Assembly (NCBI GenBank): GCA_003215725.1
Contig: QCJX01000002.1
Coordinates: forward strand, 1-32,248
Length of the DNA stretch: 32,248 nucleotides
Direction: 5' to 3'
DNA from: Prochlorococcus sp. AG-409-I11
GTDB taxonomy: Bacteria; Cyanobacteriota; Cyanobacteriia; PCC-6307; Cyanobiaceae
The notes under the pieces were generated by a model, which saw nothing but the letters and a program-made list of their open reading frames with translations, did not search any database and was not told where the DNA came from. The position numbers and the translations under genes are program-made. Every line of letters starts with the position of its first letter. The first letter of the stretch is position 1. Of the stretch, positions 22,600 to 31,437 are shown piece after piece.

Positions 22600-23916
22600 T
22601 TAAAGACAACCCATATGTGCAGTTATCGATTGGACGGATGATAAGCCTTCAATTTCTTTTAGTGATTGCGCTATTTGCCCTTTACTTACAAGGTGAGTAA
22701 TCACAACTATTTCTGCATCACTTTGACTTGCGTCAAACTGGACTATTGATTCAATTGAGACGTTATTTCTTCCAAAGACAGTTCCTATTTGCCCTATCAC
22801 CCCAGGAGCATCTTTGCAATTCAATCGAATATAGTTTTTCTGAAGTATTTCTTTAGACTCTACCAAGTGACACTTCCTCCAGCTACTAGCTGATAGAAGC
22901 GGATCTAGATAGTTATTTAAGTCGACCATTGGTTGCACTCCAGCAATATTTAAAATGTCTGCTACAACGGCAGATGCTGTTGGCCCAGCACCAGCTCCAG
23001 GACCGTAAAACATAACTTCTCCAATAGGATCTCCTTCGACCAAGATTGCGTTATTGACTCCACTTACACTTGCTAGAGGATGATCTTTCGGTACAAGTGT
23101 TGGCTGAACAAAGGTTGCTAGTGGTAGAGAATCATTCCTGGATGAAAACTCTTGAACTCTTTCTGTTATGGCTAATAATTTTAGTTCGTATCCAAGCTGA
23201 GAAGCATAATTTATATCTTTAATTTCCAACTTATTTATTCCTTGTGTTGGTATCTCAGATCTATTAATTGAGCCTCCAAACGCGAGTCCACTTAGTATGG
23301 CTATTTTATCTGCAGCATCAAGGCCTTCAACATCTGCGGCAGGATCAGACTCGGCAAAGCCTAGTGATTGAGCATCTTTTAGAACCTCATTAAATGATGT
23401 TCCTTCTTTTGACATTCGACTTAAGATATAGTTGGTCGTACCATTAATTATTCCACTTATTCTTTTAATTTTGTTCCCACTTAAGGATTGCTTGATGGGC
23501 TCGATAATTGGGATACCTCCACCTACCGCTGCTTCAATTAGCACATAAACACCTGCAGCCTTGGAGGCTTTAGCTATTTCCTCTCCATATCTTGCAATAA
23601 CAGCTTTATTTGCCGTAACAACTGATTTCCCTAATTCAATTGATCTGAGAATTAGAGAACGTGCAGGTTCTAGTCCTCCCATTACTTCAACGACAATATT
23701 AATTGATTCGTCTTCAACAACTGCTAATGGATCTGTTGTTAGCAAAGAGGAAGAAATTAAAACTTTGCGTTGACGCTTTAAGTCTCTAACAGCTACTCGT
23801 TTTAGTTCAATTTCTTCGACGAGTGGATGCCTACCATTTGGATCAGCGAGGATACTTGCAACTCCTGCTCCTACTGTTCCTAGACCAAGAAGGCCTATTC
23901 CAAGTTTTTTCCCCAT
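22600..23916 (-). CDS. hom: Homoserine dehydrogenase
   Basis: This encodes a 438-residue enzyme that reduces aspartate semialdehyde to homoserine with NAD(P)H, on the way to threonine, isoleucine and methionine. The Rossmann motif GLLGLGTVGAGVAS is near residue 8. The catalytic core includes EVMGGLEPARSLI, VVTANKAVIA, GIINGTTNYILSRM and DPAADVEGLDAADKIAIL. A C-terminal ACT domain (about 360-435; PGVIGQIGTVFGRNNVSIES) is the usual site of threonine feedback inhibition. Length and domain order are normal for the long bacterial form. It lies 34 bases downstream of sufE on the same strand. Confidence 0.97.
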   Translation of the reverse strand: MGKKLGIGLLGLGTVGAGVASILADPNGRHPLVEEIELKRVAVRDLKRQRKVLISSSLLTTDPLAVVEDESINIVVEVMGGLEPARSLILRSIELGKSVVTANKAVIARYGEEIAKASKAAGVYVLIEAAVGGGIPIIEPIKQSLSGNKIKRISGIINGTTNYILSRMSKEGTSFNEVLKDAQSLGFAESDPAADVEGLDAADKIAILSGLAFGGSINRSEIPTQGINKLEIKDINYASQLGYELKLLAITERVQEFSSRNDSLPLATFVQPTLVPKDHPLASVSGVNNAILVEGDPIGEVMFYGPGAGAGPTASAVVADILNIAGVQPMVDLNNYLDPLLSASSWRKCHLVESKEILQKNYIRLNCKDAPGVIGQIGTVFGRNNVSIESIVQFDASQSDAEIVVITHLVSKGQIAQSLKEIEGLSSVQSITAHMGCL

Positions 23917-23950
23917 TAGCTTTGTTGAAAGTTTTTGTGTTTAATTGACT

Positions 23951-24418
23951 CTATGAAGCAGTGGGAGGCTCTTGATTGGACAAGTGCTTTGCTTGTGCCC
24001 TCATGTTAAGGAAAATATTCAGAAAGCCATTCGATCTTGAAGGAGTAAGACTGGCGTTTAAGCCTGTCGCCTCAATAAAGTTAGGATCTATATCTAGTAC
24101 TTCTTGTGGTGATAGGTCCTTTAATCCTTCAATGAGTAAAGCTAGTAAACCTTTTGTAATTAGAGCATCTGAATAACCTTGCCATTGGAGCCTTCCATCT
24201 GAAAGTGTCCCCATTACATATACTTGAGAAACACAACCTTTGACTTTTATAGATTCGGTTTGCAATTCTGTTGGAAGGATTGGAAGCTGCTTTGAAAGCC
24301 AAAGAACGTATTCATAACGCCTACGCGGATCTTTTGTGGACTTGAGCTTGGATACGATTTGATCTATGACTTTACTGCCATAGCCAGAACTTGATTTAGG
24401 AATAGAAGCCTCATCCAT
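23951..24418 (-). CDS. sufE: SufE-like sulfur acceptor protein
   Basis: This encodes a 155-residue protein of the SufE family. It receives persulfide sulfur from a cysteine desulfurase (SufS) and passes it on for Fe-S cluster assembly. The fold is recognisable: RRRYEYVLWLSKQLPILP and the active-site loop VKGCVSQVYV with Cys62. The end has FLNIFLNMRAQAKHL. It is 34 bases before hom. The identity is well supported although the enzyme partner is not in the window. Confidence 0.93.
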   Translation of the reverse strand: MDEASIPKSSSGYGSKVIDQIVSKLKSTKDPRRRYEYVLWLSKQLPILPTELQTESIKVKGCVSQVYVMGTLSDGRLQWQGYSDALITKGLLALLIEGLKDLSPQEVLDIDPNFIEATGLNASLTPSRSNGFLNIFLNMRAQAKHLSNQEPPTAS

Positions 24419-24624
24419 GCAACAACAGAATACTAGTAAAGAACAGTAAGCCTAACTAATAAAGTGTGTGCTTTTCTATAAGAATCAATTTTTTATGCAA
24501 TAACTATTTAACAAGGTATTTCACGGATTTACTTAAAAGCTTATTATTTAAATTTGAATAATAAGAAATGAAGTATTCCTTCATGACAATCTTTAAACCG
24601 AAGTTCATTTCTTGGAATTAATTT

Positions 24625-25209
24625 TTAACTTTGTAAGTTCGTGGTTGTTCTAAATAGACCTCGTTCGCTAATCCATCCATCGAATGGAATATCCCAAGTA
24701 TCTGCTTGCAATGGAGTGAATGAAATACAGGAACTAGGAATAACTATTAGGGTAGGAATTCTTCGCCATAGTGGATTCGCTCTCAATCGATCGTAATAGC
24801 CACCCCCATACCCAAGTCTATTTCCATTTCTATCAACGGCCAGTGCAGGTATCAGTAATAAGGCTATTTCTTTTGGAGGGACTTCACGTTCGTTTAATGG
24901 TGCAGGAATACCGCAAAAATCTTTTTGGAGATTACCTTCATTCCATTCATGATAGCTAATTTTTTTTTGACTTTTAGTAACTGGCAGTACTAACCTCAAT
25001 GATAATAATTTTTTAAGAGCTAGCAAATCTACTTCTCCTTTTATAGGCCAATAAAGTCCCACAAAACCATTTGGTTTATCTTTGGAAATTAATTTAGATA
25101 ATGTTCCTTTTACTTCACTTAGTATTTCACTTCTTGTGGAAGAAGAGACTTTTTCTCGAAGCTTAAAATATTTCTGACGCTCTTTTTCCTTAAGAAAGTT
25201 GGTTTTCAT
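24625..25209 (-). CDS. 5-formyltetrahydrofolate cyclo-ligase
   Basis: This encodes a 194-residue enzyme of folate metabolism (MTHFS), which turns 5-formyl-THF and ATP into 5,10-methenyl-THF. The signature is GNRLGYGGGYYDRLRANPLW, the substrate- and phosphate-binding loop of the family. FVGLYWPIKGEVDLLAL and LLIPALAVD also match. It lies 58 bases after ruvC. The length is normal. Only the C-terminal residues (RTTNLQS) are variable. Confidence 0.94.
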   Translation of the reverse strand: MKTNFLKEKERQKYFKLREKVSSSTRSEILSEVKGTLSKLISKDKPNGFVGLYWPIKGEVDLLALKKLLSLRLVLPVTKSQKKISYHEWNEGNLQKDFCGIPAPLNEREVPPKEIALLLIPALAVDRNGNRLGYGGGYYDRLRANPLWRRIPTLIVIPSSCISFTPLQADTWDIPFDGWISERGLFRTTTNLQS

Positions 25210-25267
25210 GATAATCCTTTACTACCTTTATTTAGTTTCTTATAGCCATAACTAACTTTCACAAGTT

Positions 25268-25732
25268 TCATCTTTGAATCCATCCAGTAAGTGCAATCGC
25301 GAGTGCATCTGCTGCATCGTCTGGACGAGGAGGATCGACGAGTTTAAGTTCACGCATTACAGCACTTAAGACCTCGTCTTTATTTGCACTTCCTGATCCA
25401 GTTATTGCGAGTTTGATTTGCATTGGAGCGAACTCCACCGTGGGAATATGAAACCTTGCTAGTGTCATAATTACTACACCTCTAGCTTGTACTACGCTAA
25501 TAGTTGTACTTGAGCGATAGAAAAAGAATTTTTCTACGGAAGCAAGATCAGGCTTCCATTTGCGGATTAATTGACGTAAGTCTTTTGCGATCTCAACCAT
25601 TCGGTCACACTCTTTGTGGTCTTTTTCAGTGCGAATGATTCCGCAATCAAGCATTTTTTGTTGGTCATTATTTATATCTATTACCCCATACCCAACTCTT
25701 GCTAGGCCAGGATCTATTCCTAATATCCGCAA
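25268..25732 (-). CDS. ruvC: Holliday-junction endonuclease RuvC
   Basis: This encodes a RuvC resolvase, which cuts Holliday junctions with RuvAB during recombination. The start is probably the TTG at 25732, giving [15 protein letters not shown] as in other RuvC proteins. AAAGGG lies 8 bases upstream, and the start then lies just after the chlI stop. The ATG at 25765 would add 11 residues inside chlI. Catalytic acids are Asp7 (GIDPG), the Glu of SVEKFFF and the aspartates of [14 protein letters not shown]. The VVQARGVV segment is typical. It follows chlI by 4 bases and is probably cotranscribed with it. Confidence 0.95.
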   Translation of the reverse strand: MRILGIDPGLARVGYGVIDINNDQQKMLDCGIIRTEKDHKECDRMVEIAKDLRQLIRKWKPDLASVEKFFFYRSSTTISVVQARGVVIMTLARFHIPTVEFAPMQIKLAITGSGSANKDEVLSAVMRELKLVDPPRPDDAADALAIALTGWIQR

Positions 25733-25736
25733 TGTT

Positions 25737-26858
25737 TTATCCCTTTGCAGCCAATTCAAAACCATCTAGATCATCGCTTTCGCTTCTTTCAAAGATTTTG
25801 CAAAACGCTTTGATCACTCTGTCTCCAGAATCAATCTGCTCTAAAGGGTCTTTGCGTAGTCGATGTCTTAGAGAGCAAGAGATTACCCGGGCAATATCTT
25901 CTTCAGATACATCTGTTCTCCCTTCATAAGCTGCTAAAGCCCTCGCAGCTCGATTTGTAACGATGTCACCACGTAAACCATCTACATCAAGTTCCCCACA
26001 TATGGCAGATATGTTTAGACGAAGTTCATTGTCAATATTTACTTCTTGAAGAAGTTTTTGGGCTTCTACCACTTTTTGCTGTAAAGCTTCTTGCTTACTT
26101 TCAGAAGCTGATGAAAAAGATTCAGGATCATTGTCAAAAGCTGTACGTTGTTCAACAACTTGAACACGTAATTCAGCTTCTCTTACGGTTCTAACCTCTA
26201 CGCTCATTCCAAATCGATCTAGAAGTTGAGGTCGTAGTTCTCCCTCTTCTGGATTACCAGAACCAATAAGAACAAATCTTGCAGGATGTCTTATAGATAT
26301 ACCTTCACGCTCAACTGTGTTCCATCCTGATGCCGCGGAGTCCAGAAGAACATCAACTAGATGGTCATCCAAAAGATTTACTTCGTCAACGTAAAGTAGA
26401 CCTCGGTTTGCTTTCGCTAGTAGCCCTGGTTCGAAAGCCCTGACTCCTTCGCTAAGAGCTTTCTCAATATCGATAGTTCCACAAAGACGATCTTCTGTGG
26501 CTCCTAAAGGAAGGTCGACCATGGGAACTTGCTTGTTAGTGATAGGAAGGCTTTCACCTTCATCACTCTTTTGTCGCACATCACTGCTTTGCAGATCTGG
26601 GTCAATAGGAGAGCTGTTATAAGGATCGCCTTCTACGACTTCTATAGCTGGCAGAAGATCTGCTAATGCTCTTATTGTTGTTGATTTTCCTGTTCCTCTA
26701 TCTCCCATAATCATTACCCCGCCAATTCGAGGGTCAATAACGTTGAGAAGAAGGGCTAGCTTCATCTCTTCTTGGCCAATCACGGCAGTAAAGGGGAACA
26801 CCCTGCGCTTCCTTGCTGAACTCACGGGAATATGATTTGAGTTTTTTGATTGTTTCAT
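25737..26858 (-). CDS. chlI: Magnesium chelatase ATPase subunit ChlI
   Basis: This encodes a 373-residue AAA+ ATPase subunit of the Mg-chelatase, which inserts magnesium into protoporphyrin IX at the first dedicated step of chlorophyll synthesis. [16 protein letters not shown] leads into Walker [10 protein letters not shown] (about 52-60). Walker B lies in [33 protein letters not shown] carries sensor and arginine-finger residues, and the helical lid contains [17 protein letters not shown]. Length is normal. ruvC follows after 4 bases. No promoter was identified in the 249-base gap upstream. Confidence 0.97.
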   Translation of the reverse strand: MKQSKNSNHIPVSSARKRRVFPFTAVIGQEEMKLALLLNVIDPRIGGVMIMGDRGTGKSTTIRALADLLPAIEVVEGDPYNSSPIDPDLQSSDVRQKSDEGESLPITNKQVPMVDLPLGATEDRLCGTIDIEKALSEGVRAFEPGLLAKANRGLLYVDEVNLLDDHLVDVLLDSAASGWNTVEREGISIRHPARFVLIGSGNPEEGELRPQLLDRFGMSVEVRTVREAELRVQVVEQRTAFDNDPESFSSASESKQEALQQKVVEAQKLLQEVNIDNELRLNISAICGELDVDGLRGDIVTNRAARALAAYEGRTDVSEEDIARVISCSLRHRLRKDPLEQIDSGDRVIKAFCKIFERSESDDLDGFELAAKG

Positions 26859-27107
26859 AGGCAGGTTACTTAAAACCTAATTGGTTTTCAAAATTGGTTT
26901 TCATGTAACTAACTTTTTAATAGATTCTCTGGGTCTTAAGAAAAATTCTCGAGGTAAGTTGCAATAAAATCATTGTGTCTTAATTTGTTGTGGACTTAGT
27001 TAGACCCTCTAAAATCATTATTTTGGTGAATTTTTGTCTTTGGTGAGATTTGCCCAAAAGACTTTTTATATTGCCAAATTTAAGAATTCAATTTAATGAG
27101 CTCTCTG

Positions 27108-28223
27108 TTATCTGGTTTTGGAGCTTTGAGGTTGCAGGATCTTTGACATTGCAGCTGCCATGTCTCTAATTAGTTCAGTTGATCGTGGATCATTGAAAGG
27201 ACCTTTTACAAGGAAGCCTGCAACTGCTCGTGAGGTGTCAGGCATTTGGATTAATGCCGCATCCCCATAGGCAATACCAATATCACCAGTTTTATTGAAT
27301 ACCTTGTATCCTTTTATCTGCAGTTTGTAATCAGTATTCCCTGAAGACGATCCAAGCCCTTTTAAAATTCCTTCAGGGAGCAAGCTATTTGTTACTGATG
27401 TGCTCATCGTTTCTCGAAATAAATCTCTCGAACGTTGACTTAAAGCTTTCCCTGAATCAACTATCGCAAAAACCCTCGAGAGGTCTTGTGTGCTAGTAGT
27501 GTTTGTTCCTTTTAGATCAGGTAAATAGTTTTTTATTTGTGTATTTTGAAGGCCTAACTCTTGAAAACGTTGATTAATAATCTCTTTCCCACCTATTCTT
27601 TGAATGAGAAGATTAGTAGCAGTGTTGTCACTAATCCTTATCATTTCAGTGGTGACTTCATGAACAGGGAAAACTTTTCCAATCGGCTGATATGCCATCC
27701 AGCCGGCACCACCTCCCAAGGCTTCTTTGTTTATTTTTAGCTTTTCATTCCATGAGATTTTTCCTGAATCAATCATTTCGAGAACTACTAGAAGAATAGG
27801 TATCTTTATAGTGCTTGCAGCAGGTAAAGCTTTATTTGGTGAAAGTTTTGCATAACTACCTTGATCTATTAAGTAAAGAAATGCACTAGCTTCTAAACCT
27901 TTTTGTTCGTTTGCCAGATTTCGCCAAGTAGTACTTAATTCAATGAGTTCTTTCTTAGAGCTAGTTAAATTTTCAGGGAAATATTGTTCAGTGGGAAATG
28001 GCTTTTTAAGCCTAATAAGCTTATTGAGTTTATTAATTGCTATTGAATTAACATTAAACGACTTAGGTTGAAGTCCATTTTGATTATTTTGAATTGCTAC
28101 CAATGTTTTAAGTATAGATCCAGAAATAACTCCTAAACCTACCCCCATTAATAGAACTCTTAAAAGGAGCAATGAAAGTTTATTGATTTTTGAAACTTTG
28201 TTTGTTGAGGTGCTTTTTTTCAA
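27108..28223 (-). CDS. Membrane-anchored class A beta-lactamase-like serine hydrolase
   Basis: This encodes 371 residues. A basic start and a helix at about 16-36 (LLLLRVLLMGVGLGVISG) anchor or export the protein. The serine-hydrolase domain carries all three motifs: STIK at 137-140 (nucleophile Ser137), SDN at 198-200 and KTG at 311-313. The fold is that of class A beta-lactamases and related peptidoglycan enzymes. In cyanobacteria such proteins may act on cell-wall peptides or small-molecule amides; resistance is not implied. The frame begins with TTG at 28223. It follows trmJ by 42 bases. Confidence 0.9.
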   Translation of the reverse strand: MKKSTSTNKVSKINKLSLLLLRVLLMGVGLGVISGSILKTLVAIQNNQNGLQPKSFNVNSIAINKLNKLIRLKKPFPTEQYFPENLTSSKKELIELSTTWRNLANEQKGLEASAFLYLIDQGSYAKLSPNKALPAASTIKIPILLVVLEMIDSGKISWNEKLKINKEALGGGAGWMAYQPIGKVFPVHEVTTEMIRISDNTATNLLIQRIGGKEIINQRFQELGLQNTQIKNYLPDLKGTNTTSTQDLSRVFAIVDSGKALSQRSRDLFRETMSTSVTNSLLPEGILKGLGSSSGNTDYKLQIKGYKVFNKTGDIGIAYGDAALIQMPDTSRAVAGFLVKGPFNDPRSTELIRDMAAAMSKILQPQSSKTR

Positions 28224-28265
28224 GATTACTAGCTGTGGATTTAAAGAATGAAACTGGTTTTGATT

Positions 28266-29003
28266 TTATTGCTTTATTGCCCATCTAACTTGACGCAATA
28301 TCCCCCGAATCAAAGAGACTTCCTCAGGCTTAACTTCGGCTCTGTTTAGGAGAGCTTTTATTTTTGCCATCCTTGGTTGGGCGGTATGTTCCATTAAAAA
28401 TCCAATGTCTAGCAAGAGTGACTTAGTGTCTTCTAAGCAGTTTTCTACTTCTAAAGGATTTGCAGATTTTTTTATCTCATAATTATTTTTTTTGATCTTA
28501 TGTATTTGATCGTTATATTTCTGAAATTCATGCAAAACAATTGCTACTGCGTGTGAAAGATTAAGTGAAGGGTAATTAGGTGATGTCTTAAGCGTTAACA
28601 CCTTTTGTGCTAGAAGGAGTTCTTGATTTGTAAGGCCACGATCCTCTCGTCCAAAAACAATTGCTATTGGTTCTGAGCTAGATCCTTGCGCCAACCATGG
28701 CAATGCTTTTTCTGCTTCAAATAATGGGATATCACCATGGTCAATACGGCCACAAGTTGCCAATACTCTATTGCAATCACTTATTGCATCTAAAAGACAA
28801 TCAAAACTTTGAGCTTGATTAAGTAGTTTTGTTCCTTTTACTGCCATTTTTTTTGCATCTGGGTCCATTGGATCGCATCGCGGAGAAACTAGACGTAATT
28901 CACTTACGCCAAAATTCTCACAAAGCCTTGCAATACTTCCAACATTTAGTGCTCCTGCAGGTTCTACAAGAACTACCTTTAAAAGTTCTTGAATGACTGA
29001 CAC
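28266..29003 (-). CDS. trmJ: tRNA 2'-O-methyltransferase TrmJ (SPOUT family)
   Basis: This encodes a 245-residue SPOUT methyltransferase that methylates the 2'-OH of nucleotide 32 in tRNA using S-adenosylmethionine. The N-terminus VVLVEPAGALNVGSIARLCE with NFGVSELRLVSP is diagnostic. The knot and SAM site follow as IAIVFGREDRGLTNQELLL and SLNLSHAVAIVLHEF. The C-terminal helical extension (MEHTAQPRMAKIKALLNRAE) is the TrmJ-type tail. It begins with GTG at 29003, two bases after the cytM stop. Confidence 0.93.
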   Translation of the reverse strand: MSVIQELLKVVLVEPAGALNVGSIARLCENFGVSELRLVSPRCDPMDPDAKKMAVKGTKLLNQAQSFDCLLDAISDCNRVLATCGRIDHGDIPLFEAEKALPWLAQGSSSEPIAIVFGREDRGLTNQELLLAQKVLTLKTSPNYPSLNLSHAVAIVLHEFQKYNDQIHKIKKNNYEIKKSANPLEVENCLEDTKSLLLDIGFLMEHTAQPRMAKIKALLNRAEVKPEEVSLIRGILRQVRWAIKQ

Positions 29004-29005
29004 AA

Positions 29006-29401
29006 TTAATTTAGAGAATGGAGATAAGCCAGAAGATCTGCCATTAATTCTGGTTCCATTTCAAAACTTGGCATAGGAGGGGTCAAGCCTTTTCTTACTT
29101 GATTAATTATTTGTTTGTCACTGAATTGAAGACTGACTTGATGAAGATCTGGACCTAAAAGCCCTTGACCTGAAACGCCATGACATCCTACGCAATTCAT
29201 TTTGAATAGTTTGCTTCCTTTCAGTGCTGAGCCTTCAAGATTCATTGTTGCACTTAGATAGGGGTCGTTTCGCAAGAATTGTGATTGCCAGACTAAGAGG
29301 CTTATAAAACAGAGGATGCCAAGAGAAAATAACAATATTTTCATGGCAAGCCAAACTCTGGATTCTTTGTTTTCTACGGCGGATGATGTCTTTTCCTTCA
29401 C
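29006..29401 (-). CDS. cytM: Cytochrome cM
   Basis: This encodes a 131-residue c-type cytochrome. A helix at about 19-38 anchors it to the thylakoid or plasma membrane. The haem is bound at CVGCH (Cys70, Cys73, His74), and TPPMPSF carries the probable Met ligand (Met110). DPYLSATMNLEG, LFKMNCVGCHG and the MADLLAYLHSLN ending closely fit cyanobacterial cytochrome cM, whose role in regulating electron flow between photosynthetic and respiratory chains has been studied in Synechocystis. It starts with GTG at 29401 and lies head-to-head with petG, 55 bases apart. It is tightly followed by trmJ. Confidence 0.93.
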   Translation of the reverse strand: MKEKTSSAVENKESRVWLAMKILLFSLGILCFISLLVWQSQFLRNDPYLSATMNLEGSALKGSKLFKMNCVGCHGVSGQGLLGPDLHQVSLQFSDKQIINQVRKGLTPPMPSFEMEPELMADLLAYLHSLN

Positions 29402-29456
29402 GAAGGCACTAGAGCATGAAACAATTGTGATTAATACCCTGTAATTTGGCTAGCAA

Positions 29457-29576
29457 ATGATCGAACCACTTCTATGCGGGATTGTTTTAGGCCTTGTTCC
29501 TATAACTCTTCTAGGCTTATTTGTGGCTGCATGGAATCAGTACCGTAGAGGGAGCTCAATGCCTGATTGGGAGTGA
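29457..29576 (+). CDS. petG: Cytochrome b6f complex subunit PetG
   Basis: This encodes the 39-residue single-helix subunit V of the cytochrome b6f complex: [20 protein letters not shown], then [12 protein letters not shown] and a short acidic end. The MIEPLLxGIVLGL and AAWNQYRRG segments are diagnostic. It is required for assembly or stability of the complex. It is the only plus-strand gene in this part of the window. It lies divergent from cytM and its 3' part overlaps the antisense end of rsmD by 77 bases. Confidence 0.95.
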   Translation: MIEPLLCGIVLGLVPITLLGLFVAAWNQYRRGSSMPDWE

Positions 29577-30189
29577 TGAAAACTAACCCGCTAGATCCAT
29601 AAACTCTTCTATCTTTTATGACCCATCCAGAGGGGATTGAAAGCATGCTTTCAGTTGAATGCTCACAAATTACTAAAGAATTGTTTTTCAGCCACTTCCC
29701 TTTTATGAGGCTTTGAAGGATAGGTAAATATATTTTTGATTTATATGGAGGGTCCAAATAAATAAAATCAAATAGATGATCATTGTCTTTAGAGTATTCA
29801 TTAAATCGCCTTGTTTGATTTAAGCATCCGCCCTTTAACCATGAAACTGCATCAGAGTTAATAACTTCAATAAAATTATTATGATTAACTTCATCAGCAG
29901 TTGCTCTTAGATTTGAATTACAGATCTCAGATGTTTTTTTATTAATCTCAATAGCGATAATCTTTTTTGCGCCTCTTTTCAGAGCTTCACACCCCATAAT
30001 TCCTGTCCCACTGCAAATATCCAGCCAATTACAGCCATCTAATTCACCAGAAAGAATATTCATAACTGCCTCTCTTACTCGAGAAGTTGTTGGTCTTGTT
30101 TTTGCCCCACGAGGACTGTTTAGTTTTTTCCCTCCTGAAAGTCGTAGCTGCCCCTTCACAATTCTTCTAGGCCATGACTTCTTAGCCAT
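29500..30189 (-). CDS. rsmD: 16S rRNA m2G966 methyltransferase RsmD
   Basis: This encodes a 229-residue SAM-dependent methyltransferase acting on guanine 966 of 16S r[23 protein letters not shown] is the family start. The SAM loop is [20 protein letters not shown] and the catalytic motif is DPPY (in [13 protein letters not shown]). The ATG at 30189 is chosen; a TTG at 30198 is the alternative, and both overlap the end of hisH by 34 or more bases. The last roughly 25 residues, after VFITP, lie beyond the usual family end and are antisense to petG. It is the last gene of a hisH-rsmD pair. Confidence 0.93.
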   Translation of the reverse strand: MAKKSWPRRIVKGQLRLSGGKKLNSPRGAKTRPTTSRVREAVMNILSGELDGCNWLDICSGTGIMGCEALKRGAKKIIAIEINKKTSEICNSNLRATADEVNHNNFIEVINSDAVSWLKGGCLNQTRRFNEYSKDNDHLFDFIYLDPPYKSKIYLPILQSLIKGKWLKNNSLVICEHSTESMLSIPSGWVIKDRRVYGSSGLVFITPNQALSSLYGTDSMQPQISLEEL

Positions 30190-30797
30190 GCCAACCAACG
30201 TAGTAATAATCTTTCTCCCGCTTCTCCAGACTTTTCAGGATGAAATTGGCAGGCACCGAACTTTCCTTGCCAGACAATTGCCGTTACATCACAACTGCCA
30301 AAGTTGGCTGTTGCAGCCAACTCTTTTTTGTTTTGAGGAATTGCTGAATATGAGTGGACGAAGTACATCCAGTTAGCTGTGTCTTGTTTATCGATTAAGG
30401 GACAATTATTTGTTGGCTTGAGTAATTGCCATCCCATGTGAGGAATTCGTTCATTTTGGTTTTCTGGTAAACGAGCAACATGACCTTTCATTAGTCCTAA
30501 ACCTTCAGAGATCCCTTCATCGCTGGATTCAAATAACAATTGAAGGCCTAAGCAAATGCCGAGAAGAGGCTTTTCGTTTTTGACCCACTTTTTTATTTCT
30601 GGGGAAAGGTTTCTTTTCTTGAGTTGCTCCATTGCAGGATCAAAAGCACCCACCCCTGGAAGAAGTAAGGCTTTGCAATTATTGAGTTCATCAGGTGTTC
30701 TAACAATCTCAACAGATTGATTGAGTCTTTTAAATGCTTGCTGCACTGAGTGAAGATTACCCATGCCATAGTCAATTAGGCCCAGGCTTGATATCAC
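30156..30797 (-). CDS. hisH: Imidazole glycerol phosphate synthase glutaminase subunit HisH
   Basis: This encodes the 213-residue class I glutamine amidotransferase that supplies ammonia to HisF in histidine and purine by-product (AICAR) synthesis. The oxyanion segment is PGVGAFDPAM. The nucleophile Cys82 is in LLGICLGLQLLFE. The catalytic His186 and Glu188 are in CQFHPEKSG. The start is GTG at 30797. It overlaps rsmD by 34 bases, so the two are probably cotranscribed and translationally coupled. Confidence 0.96.
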   Translation of the reverse strand: MISSLGLIDYGMGNLHSVQQAFKRLNQSVEIVRTPDELNNCKALLLPGVGAFDPAMEQLKKRNLSPEIKKWVKNEKPLLGICLGLQLLFESSDEGISEGLGLMKGHVARLPENQNERIPHMGWQLLKPTNNCPLIDKQDTANWMYFVHSYSAIPQNKKELAATANFGSCDVTAIVWQGKFGACQFHPEKSGEAGERLLLRWLAWLRSHGLEEL

Positions 30798-30887
30798 TTG
30801 GCTGAATTGCAGATAATGGTTTTTTCAAACAAAAGCATTTGATGAGAATTTGTTGATTGAAGAAATTCCATCAAACGTGCGAAATGG

Positions 30888-31211
30888 TTATAAGTACTTG
30901 GAAATAGTCCCTGAAAGAGTAGCTTTCGGAACAGCTCCTACTACCGTATCGACTTTTTGCCCTCCTTTGAAAACCATAAGGGTTGGAATACTTCGAATGC
31001 CGTATTGACTGGCAACATTTGGATTTTCATCTGTGTTGAGTTTGAAGACTTTTATTTTGCCCTCAAAGTCCTTGGAAATTTCTTCAACTATTGGAGCGAC
31101 CATTCTGCAAGGACCGCACCATGGTGCCCAAAAGTCTACAAGCACAGGTACATCACTCTTAAGGACATCCTGCTCAAATGAGGAATCAGTGACTGCAGCA
31201 GCGCTTGACAT
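30888..31211 (-). CDS. trxA: Thioredoxin
   Basis: This encodes a 107-residue thioredoxin of the cytosolic type, with the redox-active WCGPC (31-35, Cys32 and Cys35) and the family's [32 protein letters not shown] and the cis-Pro76 region. It reduces disulfides in enzymes of the Calvin cycle and other targets, receiving electrons from ferredoxin- or NADPH-thioredoxin reductase. It lies immediately downstream of Yfr1 in the minus-strand direction, an arrangement kept in marine picocyanobacteria. Confidence 0.97.
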   Translation of the reverse strand: MSSAAAVTDSSFEQDVLKSDVPVLVDFWAPWCGPCRMVAPIVEEISKDFEGKIKVFKLNTDENPNVASQYGIRSIPTLMVFKGGQKVDTVVGAVPKATLSGTISKYL

Positions 31212-31318
31212 ACATTTAAGAAGTTTTATATGAGCAAATTTAGCAACCGTTCTTGCTTATTAAAGAATTTGACCCTTTGGGTCGTATGAAATGTGACGGT
31301 AGCGGCTTCTAGAAATAG

Positions 31319-31378
31319 AAAAAGCCCGACCTCGTCGGGCAGTGTCGTGTGAGGAGTGTGTGGGCATGAAGCCCTCAC
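31319..31378 (-). ncRNA. yfr1: Yfr1 small RNA
   Basis: The minus strand gives an RNA of about 60 nt with the three-part Yfr1 architecture. A 5' hairpin has the stem GGGC/GCCC around TTCAT (31363-31375). An unpaired stretch with the conserved ACTCCTCACAC core lies at 31347-31357. A 3' terminator GCCCGAC/GTCGGGC (31324-31340) ends in five Us. Yfr1 is a cyanobacterial riboregulator found between guaB and trxA, and its single-stranded core is known to pair with porin (som) mRNAs. A TAGTAT -10 box precedes the start. The 5' end at 31378 is estimated from the box, not mapped. Confidence 0.93.
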
Positions 31379-31384
31379 AAATTG

Positions 31385-31390
31385 ATACTA
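31385..31390 (-). promoter_or_regulatory. -10 element of the yfr1 promoter
   Basis: On the minus strand TAGTAT lies six bases before the estimated first nucleotide of Yfr1. No convincing -35 element was found, which is common for strong Prochlorococcus promoters of small RNAs. Confidence 0.6.
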
Positions 31391-31437
31391 ACTCTTGTTT
31401 GCGAATGATTCATTGCATCTTTAAGCAGAACAGCTTG

